Assembly (NCBI GenBank): GCA_916613615.1
Contig: OU744724.1
Coordinates: forward strand, 44,184,662-44,248,661
Length of the DNA: 64,000 bases
From: Steromphala cineraria
Taxonomy: Eukaryota; Mollusca; Gastropoda; Trochida; Trochidae
Direction: 5' to 3'
The notes under the pieces are model-generated. The model was not told the DNA's origin. It saw only the letters and a program-made list of their open reading frames with translations, and made no database searches. Below, in pieces: positions 44,501-56,800 of the stretch; position 1 is the first letter of the stretch, and each line of letters begins with the position of its first letter. Made by a program: the position numbers and the translations under genes.

Positions 44501-45733
44501 TGGATACATCTCTAACTAGATCGATACCGTCATTACTCCAACAAGATAGCCTTGAAAGTACTGTCTCTCAACTCTGTCTCTCAAAACTATTACAAAGGAT
44601 CAATGTATCGCTTTTGTTTCAGAATTTGGTAGTTTGACACATTCACAACTGATGGAGAAAGTGCAGGGACTACAGAATCTAGCATACCAGTTGGGACTTG
44701 ATGAAGGTGAGACATTTTTATATTAAGACCATTTAAAAGATACCAGTTGATCGAATGGATGGCACCAAAATAAACATGACTGTTTTAATGAAGAAATATT
44801 TATAAGGAAGTCATAGGGAGAGCCTTTATTATCCCAATGGTATGTAATACAGTGTGATGTAGTCATAGATCTGTCCGTCCCTAACCATTTAGTTTCCAGA
44901 GCACAAATCCAAAACAATATGACCTAGCTAATTTCATTTCTGGAACATAAGCTCAAAAATGTTTGTTCAAAACTAATTGAAACTTGGTATATCGATTAGT
45001 CAGCATAATTATATAGATGTGCCTTTTTAGGTTTTCAACTTCATGGCTAATGAAACTTGGTGTATGAATCAGTCAGCATGTGAACTGTGCCTTTTCGGAT
45101 TTTCAGTTTCCTCATGTATATTTTAGGCTGTTTTAATTGAAATGGTACTTGTTATTTAGACAGATGACTTTGTCCCCTATATTAATTTTTCACAATTTTA
45201 AGATATATATTCTGTGGACAGCTAGGATATATGTCATCTACCCATAACCCATCAACGTAAGCCAATTGAACACTTTTGCCTATCACTTTTCTTTTCTTGA
45301 ATGTGTTTAAATCACAAACTGTGTGAAGTGTGAAAAACATGACATATGAAGACTTATTACCATATTATTGGTAATCAGTACTTTTAACTGATTTCAACAC
45401 TTGATGACATCCAAATGGTAATCTTTTTCTGACAATAAGACTAAAACAACATACTACATTAAATAATTTGTTTGGGGATTGACAAACACATTTACCAAAT
45501 ACAGTGTTTTGTGAACATTTTTATTTTTTTATTTTTTTTATTTTATTTTTTTATTTTATTAAACTCTTTAGTTTAAACTTAATGTTTGGAAAAGACTGAC
45601 AATATCCTTTGTGTCAATTTACTATTTCTTAAAATAAGTTCTGGTCTAACTTGATTTTGTTTTTATTTCAGCCCGGGAAATGACAAGGGGAAAATTTCTG
45701 AATATCCTCCAAAAACCAAAACCAAGAAATTGA
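41521..45733 (+). CDS. LIN52: LIN52, DREAM/MuvB subunit, copy 2 (tandem duplicate)
   Basis: Offset from copy 1 by exactly 5683 bp. Exons: 41521-41563, 42563-42631, 42869-42903, 43573-43645, 44623-44706, 45672-45733 (TGA 45731-45733). The encoded 121-residue protein is identical to copy 1, including the LxSxExL motif and Ser30. Splice sites, introns, promoter and poly(A) signal (AATAAA 45877-45882) are the same wherever compared. It should be expressible from its own copy of the bidirectional promoter. Because introns do not differ either, the copy is either very young or an assembly duplicate of one locus. Confidence 0.93.
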
Positions 45734-46412
45734 CTTTACCTGAATTATAGAGAAATGAAATGGCAGCTGACCTTACACCTAGGATAATCATATGTCAAAA
45801 AATATTCTCTGGTCTTAAGAGGAGTGTTATGTTAAAGGGTAAAGCATCTTTGAAATAATATGCATGTGTATATGTAAATAAAAATGTGTTAATACTTCAT
45901 GCTTAAATTGATTTTTTGTGTCTTATGCAGTCTTTTTGTTGGTTTTAGGGTGTAAGGAGCCTACAATACAATGACCTATCAGTGGATTATAAAAGTAACC
46001 ATTTGCGATCATATTCTGCTAACAATTTGATAAGGATCATTCTTCTGAGTATGATTAACTCAACATAAATGTTGGGAATGATGATTGAGAGAATTAGATA
46101 GAAATGTTTTTTTGGTCATCTTTTCCGTGAAAACAACTGGAGCCCAGTCCTTGTGTGCCCATGTGTTTGAGCACCCTCGAAATGTTCCCGCCTGTGACGT
46201 TCAAGGTGCAAACACATGCCCTCCTTGAGTTGAGGCCAACCGTATATTTAGTAAGATTTGTTTGGAGGCATTCAGAATTTCATTTACAGGGTAGTGTAGT
46301 AATCACAGAAATAAAATTTAATGCTTTTTGACGATGATTTCTTTACTTGAAACAATATTTAAATTTTAAATCTAAATATTCATTCACAGTGGTACTTTTG
46401 TTTAAGTTTTTA

Positions 46413-47735
46413 TCAGGCCAGATGAGCACATGGCAAGGCATGGTGTCCGGCGTCAGTCCGTCCATCCATCCGTAAACTTTGTGCAATTTTTACTTTTTCT
46501 CCAGAACCATAAGGCCTAGAAAGCTGAAACTTGGTGTACAGACTCCTTGGCTAGTGAGGAATATAAATTGTAGCTTTGGTGGCCCTGTGGCCCCTAATAA
46601 GGGCCACAGGGGCCACACCCTAAAACTTATTTCCATCTTCTTCTCCAGAAGCATATGCCTAGAAAGCTGTAACTTTGTGTACAAACTCCCTGACTAATGA
46701 GGATTAATAATATTAAATTTTGTGATCCTGTTGCCCCTACTAAGGAGGGAACCACATTGGCCACACCCTAAATCAAAATCAAATGTAAAGCTTGATGAGC
46801 TACAGAGCCAATAGCTCTTTTTTTTAAACCTCCCAAAAATATATGAATTTACAGGAGAGAAAAGTTTCCTCACGCCTTGAAATCTTTCAACATCTGTACG
46901 AATTACATTATAATATTAATCAGGTAATAAAGAACTAAGCAAGCATTGGGCCTAGAACGTTGAACTTTGTGTACAGATTCTTGACTAGTGAGGTTTATAA
47001 TTTAAAGCTTAGGTAGGCCTGTTGCCATGCACTGAAAACCTGAAAACTTCAAAAGCTAAAGGCTTAGAAAGCTGAAACCTTGTGTACAGACTCCTTGACA
47101 AGTGAAGATTTACAGCTTTGGTAACCCTGTTGCCCATAACAAGGGCCACAGGGGCCACTCCCTGTTTTCACATTCTTCTCCAGAAGCATAAGGTCTAGAA
47201 AGCTGAAATCTTGTGTACAAACCCCCTGATTAATGAACATAATGATTTATAGCTTGGGTGAATCTGTAGTAATAAGGGCCACAGGGGCCACTCCCTTAAT
47301 AACCTATTTTCTTCTTCTTCAGAAGCGATAGGCTCAGAAAGCTGAAATCTTGTGTACAGACTCCTGGACGAGTGAGGGTTATGTTTTAGAGCTAATGTGG
47401 CCTAGTGGCCCCTAATAAGGGGGCTACGTCCTTAAAACCTATTTTCATCATCTTCCACAGAAGCATTAGGCCTGGAAAGCTGAAACTTTGTGTTCTTCAC
47501 TAGTGAGGATTATGGTTTACAGTTTTAGTGACCCTTTGTCCCTAAAAAGCACTTGACATTCTGGATCCTATACAAGAAATTATCAATTACAGATTTGGTA
47601 GATTTCTTACTCAATTTAGAATTAGTCGTGTTCCAAAATGCACATTTGAAGGCCCTATGACCCCTATTAACGGGGGAACCACATTGACCAAATATGAAAC
47701 AATTTGAAGCCTGATGAACTACAGAGCAAATGGCC
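46413..47735 (+). mobile_element. Pearl-like tandem-core elements with GGCCAGATGAG end
   Basis: The left edge GGCCAGATGAG (46416-46426) is the inner arm of a terminal hairpin whose outer arm is missing. CCGTCC-type microsatellite and repeated ~150 bp units follow, with AGAAAGCTGAAACTTTGTGT, ACAGACTCCTTGACTAGTGA and GGGCCACAGGGGCCAC motifs. Right-end motifs (GATGAGCTACAGAGCCAATA near 46794, GATGAACTACAGAGCAAATG near 47710) suggest two adjacent copies. No coding capacity. Confidence 0.6.
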
Positions 47736-49990
47736 TTGGATTAATCACTGTTTACCGTGACCCTATTTTCAAGGTTACCAAAACACTTTTGAAACACGAT
47801 AATTAATGAACCATTGCACCCAAAGCCTTTACATTCAGTAATAAGGATATTTGATGAAATGGCTAAGTTAGCAGGATGTACGAATATGTGATATACGCTT
47901 TGAACAAATATTTTGTCGTCGGACTATCCATTACCCATTTTGACAGGATTTTTGGTTAGAAAATATAATTTAAAAGTTTTCTAGGCATAGAAACATGTCG
48001 AGCAGAAATTAAGGTTTACTTTTTAATTCTGTTCAACCATCAACGAAAATCGTAATTTGCTTATAAAACTAAAGAATCGTTCGTAAAAATGTACAATGGC
48101 AAACTGCAGTCAGTGGGAGATGGTGAATTTTCGTCAGTTTCACTGATAACTCCAATTATATTTTACTTGAAACTGGTTCAAATGATATCAACTTTGAATG
48201 CAACTATTGGCTTGATAAATATTACCCCATGCTCCCATTCTTTTGTTCAAAATTTCTAACATTAATTAAACGACTTTGAATATTTATTAGCAAAAAAATG
48301 CCAAAGAAATAAACTAGGGTTATTTTGAAAGTTGCGTATGAGTTTTATAACTTCACTCGGCTATGATTTATGTTGCACTGCTCATTGTTTGCCTGATCAC
48401 CTTCAGTTTAAATCAGCCATATTATGACACGTTGATCATTGGCAAAGGCTTCATACTGGCTAATTGTTGGCGTGAGTATTGTCAGAACACCTCTCAGACA
48501 AATTGGATATCGTATAGGTACGTATTATTCGATTAATCTGAAACTTTTGAAAAAGTTCAGATCTATTTACAATGTCAAATACATCCCACGACCTATTAAT
48601 CTCCGTTTGTAAGAATAAAGCCTTTGTGTTTTTAGGCTAGTGAGTTGGGGTTTAATGTATATTTTAAGGCATCTGCCTTGAGAGGCAACAGTAGTTACCA
48701 GGGATACACAGTGCCCGGCTGAAAGCAGTAGGATACGGGTCACGAAGATGTATCAAGCTAAACTGCTCCAAGCACATTGAATAGTAAGACTGACCAAGTG
48801 GAATCAACTTGTTGGTTTGGAATGCATTGAAGGTGGAGGACCTCTGTGTCAGACAGAGAGACCCATCTTTCCACTGATATGACTGTCACTTTTCATTATA
48901 TGGGCTCCGCCTCGTACTGGCCTCTCGGACAAAGTGTCCCTGCCAGTATCCGATGCATGCCATTTACTATGCTAGTAACTATTACATATCCTCGGTTTCA
49001 TGTATCAAGTACTGAGAGAGTCACCAAAGTGTCCCCATATATCAAATATATCAACAAAAGGTGATAAAAGTTACGAACTTTTCTTTTATCAAAGAGTGTT
49101 AGTAATACTCGAATTTACGGAAGGATATCACAAACTTCTGCACATGATTTTAATGAAATACAATTGGTCAGCGCACGTGAAAAGTTACCAATCATCCTGA
49201 TTTTAATTTCCTTCAGAATATCTCATATTTATATGTGTCCTGATGTCGAAATCGTTATCTGTGTGTGTAGGTATGTGTCAAGTCATAGACTAAAAAACGG
49301 CAAAAAATGTTTTTATCAAGTTATTCTCGAAAGGGAGCCAGCGGTTAATCGTACAATTGTCATTTTCATAATTATATAACTATTGTATGTGAGCACCACG
49401 AGAGGAATCTTCCTACGCCAAGATTTATACGCTATCAAGGACCTGGCTGTCGACCCTTGACTATTCTGGTTCGCTAACAGCGCCCACTCCGGCCATAATT
49501 TGTTACCTCTAGTTCTAACCCTTTCTACAGGTCCCTTTGTTAAATCTTTTGAAAAGATGTTTTTCTCGGCTGTTTTCGTTGTTACCATTCTTGCAATGAT
49601 GCATTAATATGAAATTACGTCAACATATCGATCTGCACTTTACAGGCGCTAATTTATCTTTAAAAAAAATTCAGTGGACTGACAGTTACATTATGAATAT
49701 TATAGTTGCTGTAAGCATCTTGACTCCATCTTGACTGTAACATTTTGAATCCAAGCTTTCGACATTTCTCTTTCGTTGGTCGGGCGGGAAAATATATAAT
49801 ATATTAAATTAAGATGAACATATTTTTTTGGAAAAAAACCGGATACACTTTTTCGGTAGAGTATTTTCAGAAGTACACAAGTAATATATTTTGATTAAGG
49901 CCCTTATAGAATTGGCAAACAAATAGAAAGTAACTAATCATTGTAAACGCATGGATTTCAATCTAGTTACAATCGTCGTTGATGTTATGA
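47736..49990. other. Intergenic, no gene supported
   Basis: No protein family was recognised in the open frames. 48895-48985 contains one half of the foldback family seen at 52628 (CCTCTCGGACAAAGTGTCCC, GATGCATG, ACTATGCTAGTAACTATT). The rest is unassigned. Confidence 0.45.
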
Positions 49991-51560
49991 TTACTATATC
50001 AAGTGAAGCACGTTACACTACCGTTTGCACCGGAAACTATATGTCTGTAACTGAGCAACATTCTGCTACACTGACTTAGGATATCTGACACATTTAACTG
50101 AAGAGTGAAATCAGTTTGGAGTTTTTGTGGAGATAGCCTAGACGATCGAGATGTATTTCTATACATAACTGATTGATTGTCGAGTAACAGATTCAAATTC
50201 ATAACACATGACGGGAACGTTTATTTTTTCGAGAGCTTTGACGTCTAATGATGATTTATGTCTGGAATTGTTATTCTTACATGTCCTTTTTCTGTATGGA
50301 GTTTTGAAAAATAAAAACATAAAAAAAATAATAATTATGTTTCGCTTTTCGTGTCTTAACGTCCTTTTTGTCCATAGCTACATTTAAAGATTTGCGGGTA
50401 TAGTGAGGCATTCTATTATAATCACAGTCTCATTTAAATAAGATGATGATTTGATGCACTACTTTACGCAGAAACTAGAATCCGCGTAAACTAGTGCAGC
50501 GGAACCAAGACCTAGTACTCTGATTATAATCCTATGAGGGTTTTTTTCTTGATGTAAAGGGTGTAACAATGACAATTATTCGACCAACAAACCGACTTAT
50601 GTCGTTACTCGAATTATATTCGTGGCATATAAACAATGACAATATTAATATATGGAGACAAAATGATGAAAGTCGGTCCTGTATTCATTCGTTTGTTAAA
50701 TCTCACGCTACTGTCATACCTGGGTAGCTACCTAGTTGAGGAATAAGTTTCCCTTTCTTATAAAGGCAACTTGGTATACTTCCCCATTTACGCACCTCAG
50801 GGAATCAAACAAATTCTTATAAAGGTCATTTGATATTTGACGATTCATTAGTAAGAGAAAACACTTCTCGGATTTTTGTAAAGGAGAAAACAACAAGTCA
50901 GGAAAAACTGTTCGTCTTTCCTATTTCAACATTATTTTTTTTAGTGTTTTGAACGTGTCCTATCAACCTAAAACACAAAGGAATTGTCAGATAGGAGAAG
51001 CTTGCGTGGCAGATGTATTCTACTGCCTCTTACGAGCGAGAGATTTGACATTCCACCCATTTCTTTAGCAGATATAAGTAAACAAATAATTACTGTCAGT
51101 CATATGAATGTTAAATGGATGTGTTGAATCCCAAATGAGTTGTGCTTTGCAGGCATCATCGCACCGTGACGTCGTTCCTTTAAGAATATAAAATATAAAA
51201 CTACAAAAATGCAACTCAAGCAGACCCGAGGGAAACTGATTATTGAATCACATGTTAAATTACGCATGCATTCCAATCATGGTGGAAATAAAGAAGGTTA
51301 CTTTGAATCAAGATTTTGCTTGTGTGCTATGAACAATTGCAAAAACACAATATAAGACTTTGTTGGTTTTGTTTAGAAAAAAATCGTATTTTTTTTTGTC
51401 ATTCAAACAAGCCACAAGGGAGCTACCTTTTCAATTGTATGTAGATTACCCATGCTTGTCGAGCATTAGGTAGCTAGAGACCGGTACCTTGTCTCGATGC
51501 GTCCATATTTACTTCGAAAATGTATCTTCGTAGACAACCTGCAATCTAAGCTGCATAAAG
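49991..51560. other. Intergenic, nothing recognised
   Basis: AT-rich DNA with short chance frames only. No RNA gene, conserved coding or clear repeat was found. Confidence 0.45.
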
Positions 51561-51566
51561 ACTAGA

Positions 51567-51942
51567 GGTGTAACGATACAGGAGGGTTGCTATACGATAC
51601 GTATCCCGATAGAGGGTCATGATACAATACGTATCCCGATTCATATAATCTCCTGACATTATGATCTCTTTTTAAAATATTTGAGTCAGTCAATCTTGAG
51701 AAAGAATTTACTTGCAGCTTTTTTTTATGAAATTGTAATATAATCCAACTTCCAAATTTAAGGAAAGGTTCTTGTGTGCATAATGAAGAATCTTATTGGT
51801 GCATATCTCAGTTTTGAGTACTTGCATTGAGAGTTCATAATTATTTCATGTATCCCGATATACGCATCCAGCGATACGATACGATAATATTGTGGCCCAT
51901 GTATCACAATACGATAATGTATTGCCGAATCGTTACACCTCG
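51567..51942. mobile_element. MITE with GAGGTGTAACGAT ends
   Basis: GAGGTGTAACGATACA on the left and ATCGTTACACCTC on the right are inverted ends. Inner blocks of CGATACG/CGTATC repeat near both ends. The end sequence resembles hAT-type MITEs, but an 8 bp target duplication was not seen. Confidence 0.55.
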
Positions 51943-52627
51943 ATTAAAAACCACACGATAACATTTCTTTGTTCCACTGGTCGCCCAAAAACATTGTAAT
52001 GTACATTTTACACTAGGGGTCTGATACCGTGAAGTCAGTGTGTTATGTTTAGTTGAATTTCTGCTTCAGTAAGCATAACAACAATTGCTTAAGATATACT
52101 ACAAATGATTCACTAAGGGAATTAATTTGTTAATAATAAATCACGTAAGCTTTAGGTAGTTACTGATGCACTGAAATTATTGTTTTCAAGATAGCACGCT
52201 TGATGTCCTGCTTTCATTAAGAAATACAAGAATGGGTGCCTATAATGTCGATACCAGAAGGTTAAAAAAGGGGACAAGACTTGCATCCGTCGATTGGGTA
52301 GTTTCAGGGAAGTGAAATAAAAGAGGAAAATTTACGGAGAGACATTTCCGTTTCAGACAGCTGAAATTATTCAGAAATCATAAGGTTCGATCTTGTCTTC
52401 ATAAAGCAAGAGCAAGCAGTCTGATTAAAGCCACGATTAACACGCACGAAGCATGTGCCTCGCGCTTTGACAAGCAAGAAGCACGTGCTCGTACATCCTT
52501 CATAGTACTACACACTTCATTAATAAATCAAAGAAGGGACCTTGGAAGGTTATTGAAAATTGAAATTTTATTTAAAACTATTAATTTTGTGGTTGATTTT
52601 ACTCGGACCAAGGGAGTTGCAAGTCAG

Positions 52628-52771
52628 TTACTAGCATAGTAAAAGGTATATGTATCGGATAACGGCAGGGACACTTTGTCCTCGAGTCTGTACTCGGCTG
52701 CGCCTCGTACAGGCCTCTCGGACAAAGTGTCCCTGCCGTTCTCCGATGCATGTCTTAAACTATGCTAGTAA
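52628..52771. mobile_element. Foldback MITE, about 144 bp
   Basis: GTTACTAGCATAGT at the left and ACTATGCTAGTAAC at the right bound arms that also pair over CGGCAGGGACACTTTGTCC and GGACAAAGTGTCCCTGCCG. A loop of about 30 bases (CTCGAGTCTGTACTCGG, CGCCTCGTACAGG) has its own inverted blocks. Confidence 0.7.
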
Positions 52772-53540
52772 CTATTCATGGCATTCATAAACCAAATGTA
52801 CCTGAACTAAAGTTTAACTTGTCCATGAAACCAATGACCATGGAGCTTTCAGCTTTCCATATTTAAAACGCTCTGTCTTATTTTCCTATTATTATTTTAC
52901 ACCAGTTCTATAATGATACAAAATGATTCATCTTTTGAGCCAATTAATTTTCTTTTTTAATTGAAAATTAGCCATGTAAGAATAAAATAAATAAGGAAGG
53001 CCCACTGTTAAAGATGTAATTTCTTCAAGCCTATTGACCGAGTGAGCAGTGCTATAAACGAGGCCAATGTTTAATTAATATTTGTTTGGAAAAAGTGTAG
53101 AAATTGTATAACAATTTACCACCTAACAGAGAGCCATTGTATTGAAGCAGATCATAGCATGGCGAGTGCTAAACTAAATATTAGTTTTATTATTAATCAT
53201 ATTGTATTATTGTATGTGTAATGATAACATTATTTTTTCTCCGAGTTGATGCAACTTGATGCAGTATGAAAACACCAGAGAGTTTCGAAACAAAGGCTGA
53301 TAAAACATACGTTATAATGACTGGAGCTTCAGACGGTTCAAAACAAAGACTAACTCTCTGGAGATAGACAAGTCTTCAGTGTTGATTCTGAGCGAGTCAT
53401 GCGAATCGATCTGCAATGTGCATTGTATCCATGACGTATCCCAACGTTCCGTGTTCATGATCCTTGGTAAAAGTTAACACGATGAACAGGGTGGACATAT
53501 CTCATATTTAAATCGATACCACCTTGATGCTTTATCAAAT

Positions 53541-53849
53541 ATGAAACTTTGGTGGAGTCATCAAGTGATTTTTCTCCTGAGTTCGGTGTTTCGGTTCTGT
53601 CAGGGCAATGACTGTGTCGATTTCAACTTCACGCCGAACTCAGGATGTAGTGGTAAAAAGAGTACCTCTCCGCCTCTAAAGTCGTTCCCTAATTCGAATA
53701 GAGCGGATTGTGCGGTGAGATGTTTCTACGACCACCAATGTATCGTGTTCTTCTACAGCGAGAACACCCAAATCTGCACCATCTACGGTTCCCCGGTGTT
53801 CGCTCTGTCTCTCACTGCCGAGTCCGGATCGTACTGCTATCAGGCCTAT
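53541..53849 (+). CDS. First exon: signal peptide and PAN-like domain
   Basis: 103 codons plus one base. The start at 53541 gives a typical secretory leader (MKLWW, then an FLLSSV core). Eight or more cysteines follow in about 75 residues. An in-frame stop follows the donor within a few codons, as expected for an intron. Confidence 0.65.
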
Positions 53850-56800
53850 AGTAAGTATATTTGACTATATATCAAGCAAATGAAATGTATAATGGATCTC
53901 CCGGATCATTCAAAGAGCGATCTCCGATACCATGTTATTGCTCAACTTAGACAGAATCCTGAGAGGGAGACCACCACATCACTCGAGCTTAAAGGGGCAG
54001 TAGCACGTTTTTTGATAATTTTCTATTTTAAATATCTCACTGATAATTGTAAGTTAATGCCGAATGTATTATGTTGACAGTGTCAAAAATCTCATTACAC
54101 AAGCCAATCATCCATAGTCAGAGGACAAAGTATGAAGATTAACCTAAAATCCATTGGCGGCCATTTTTTGTGAACACCTTTAATTCATTTTGTGTAAGAA
54201 AAGGGACCTTATATTTCCCTAAAAACGTGCTACTGCCCCTTTAAGTTGATATTTGAGCTAAACACGTTCCAACCGCAGGGGCTCAATGACAAGATAATTG
54301 GTTGAAATATCCACTTTTATTTCTCCTTATAATAAGCAAGTCGTCTTCATTTATGAGTCTGTTTTTAAGTATACAACTATTGTGAAATTTTGTGTCTTAG
54401 ACTGTTGAATTAATGGTTTTGCTACCTTTCAGTCGATGGGTTAAATTTGACTTTGATTGTATTGACATCTTTTTCTGTATTTTGCTAAAATAGACTTTAT
54501 ATCTTTTGATGACACTTTCAAGTGTCGTTTTGAGTAAAATATTCACAAATTTCTATAGGAAATTGCTAGCTCATGTTTTGATGTTTCATTTTGAACTGTT
54601 ATGAAGCATAAGCAAGTTGAATCGTCAAGGTTTTGCTGCTGTAAATGCATTTTCGATCTTGACTTATACGCTCACAAATACCTGACGAAACATTTTGGTC
54701 TTCACACTTTCGGGTATTGGACACTAAAATATTACCCTTATTAAATTGATTCTTCGAATCACGTGCAGAACCAATCTTCGATGTAATGGACAGCCAATTC
54801 TCTTCACGTGCATTGATCGTAATGCCGATTTCCTCCGCTTTAGCTACAAATAATATTACTCAGAGAAATAGAAAATAATGCTGACGATTATTTCTATGTG
54901 CAAAACAAACTTGAAATTTGAACTATGAATCTTCATTCACAACGTCTTTTCCCAACTTATGTTTCAGACATTTTTTTTTTTTTTAAATCCTTCGAATTAT
55001 ATGAGTTTGTTTGTTTCTGATGCAAGCTGTGCTTAATTTCGAATATTTATGTATCTTATGTCCTCTACTATTTACACCTTATGAGAAGCAAAATTCGTAA
55101 AATATGTGTTAAAAGTATTAGGTTTTCCTTTATATTTCCATACCTATAAGCGTGTTACAAACTACCGTTCTTACACGTTTATTCCAAACATTTGTTGAGA
55201 ATATGGCAACTACACATTGAGTGTTTGCGGTAGACATAATGTTTTCGGTTCCGTCCGTAGTTCCGTGGTTCCGTCATTCCGTAATTCCGAAATGCTTTCG
55301 TTCCCGGGCGATGTCTCAAAAACCGTTAAATATTTGTTTATGAAAGTTGGTATGTGGTTACATCTAGTGGAGGACTGGTGCCTTTTGCTATTTTAAATTG
55401 TCTGAATTTTTAACTCATCTGGCCTAAAAGGCCGAACGAGTTTATGATATCGCATGGTGTCCGTCCACCCGTACGTCCGTCTTTCCGTAAACTTTGTGCA
55501 TTTTCGACTTCTTCTCCAGAACAAAACTGCGTAGAAAGCTGAAACTTTGTGTACAGACTCCTTGACTAGTGGGGATTATAAATTGTTACTTTGGTGACCC
55601 TGTGACCCTAAGAAGGGCCACATGGGCCACGGTCTAAGAACATGTTTTCTTCTTCTTCTCCAGAACCAAAAGGCTTAGAAAGCTGAAATCTTGTTTATAT
55701 ACTCCTTGACTAGTGATGGTTATAATTTTTATAATAAGGGTCACAGGGGCCACGCCCTTAAACCCGATTTTCATCTTCTCTCCAGAAGCATTCGGCCTAG
55801 GAAGCTGAAACGTTGTGTGGAGACTCCTTGACTAGAAAGGATTATGATTTATAGCTTTGGTGGCCCTGTGGCCTCTAATAATGGTTCACAGGGGCCACGC
55901 CCTAAAAGCCTATTTTCATCTTCTTCTCCAGAAGCATAAGGCCTAGAAAGCTGAAACTTTGTGTACATAGTTCTTGACTAGTGAGGATTATAATTTACAG
56001 TTTTGGTGACCCTCTGGCCCCTTAAAAGGGCTTGGTGAAGAAGAACCACAATGACAGCAAAATAAAAAGGAAGCCAGATGAGCTACAGAGCAAATGGTTC
56101 TATATTATATTTTTTCTGGTTTCCATTGAGTAAGTTTGAACTTAGTGCATATTGGGGGGTAGGGTCCGTTTCCGGGCCACATCTAAAAAAAAGTTCAATA
56201 TTTATTTACGAAACTTGGTATGTGGTTAGTTCATGTGGTGGTGTGGTGCCTTTAGCTATTTAGGTTATTCTAGATTTTTTATTTTTTGTAGTTTCCATGA
56301 CAACAATTTGAACTTAGTGCAATTATCGGAGAAGGTCCATTTCCAAACTTTTGCTCAAGAACTGTTAAATATTTTTTACTTAACTTGGTATGAAGTAAGA
56401 TTTTGAAGAGGAGTGGTGCCTTTTGCTAATTTGGTTATTTAGAATTTTTGTTTTATTCTGGTTGACATGGAAACAATTTGAACTAAAAGTTTGGGCATCA
56501 CAGTGCATCACATGCACATAATTCAAGTTATCATTGTCCATTACTTATAGCGATGGAGACTAAAACATGTTTCCAAATGTGTTACAAATAAGAAAGTTTT
56601 GGTCACTTTGGGAATAAAAAGACAATTATGATATTATGTTTTTGCAGTGCATTCATAAGGCCAAGTTTGGCAAAAGCTTACTTATTTCGACATCTCTAAG
56701 AATCACATCATAGTAGTCGAGTAAATAGTAAATAAATGCTCGCGTTTCACGTGCGCGAAAGTTCATCTAACTGGAACCAAACGTCGAGGTCGGTAATTAT

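Larger units (their letters stand above)
40743..46423. repeat. Tandem segmental duplication, unit 2 (5,681 bp)
   Basis: Repeats 35060-40740 at a constant +5683 offset with no difference noticed, including A/T homopolymer tracts near 45520-45560 and both internal foldback elements. Its right edge continues into GAGCACATGG, part of a mobile-element hairpin arm. Confidence 0.95.
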
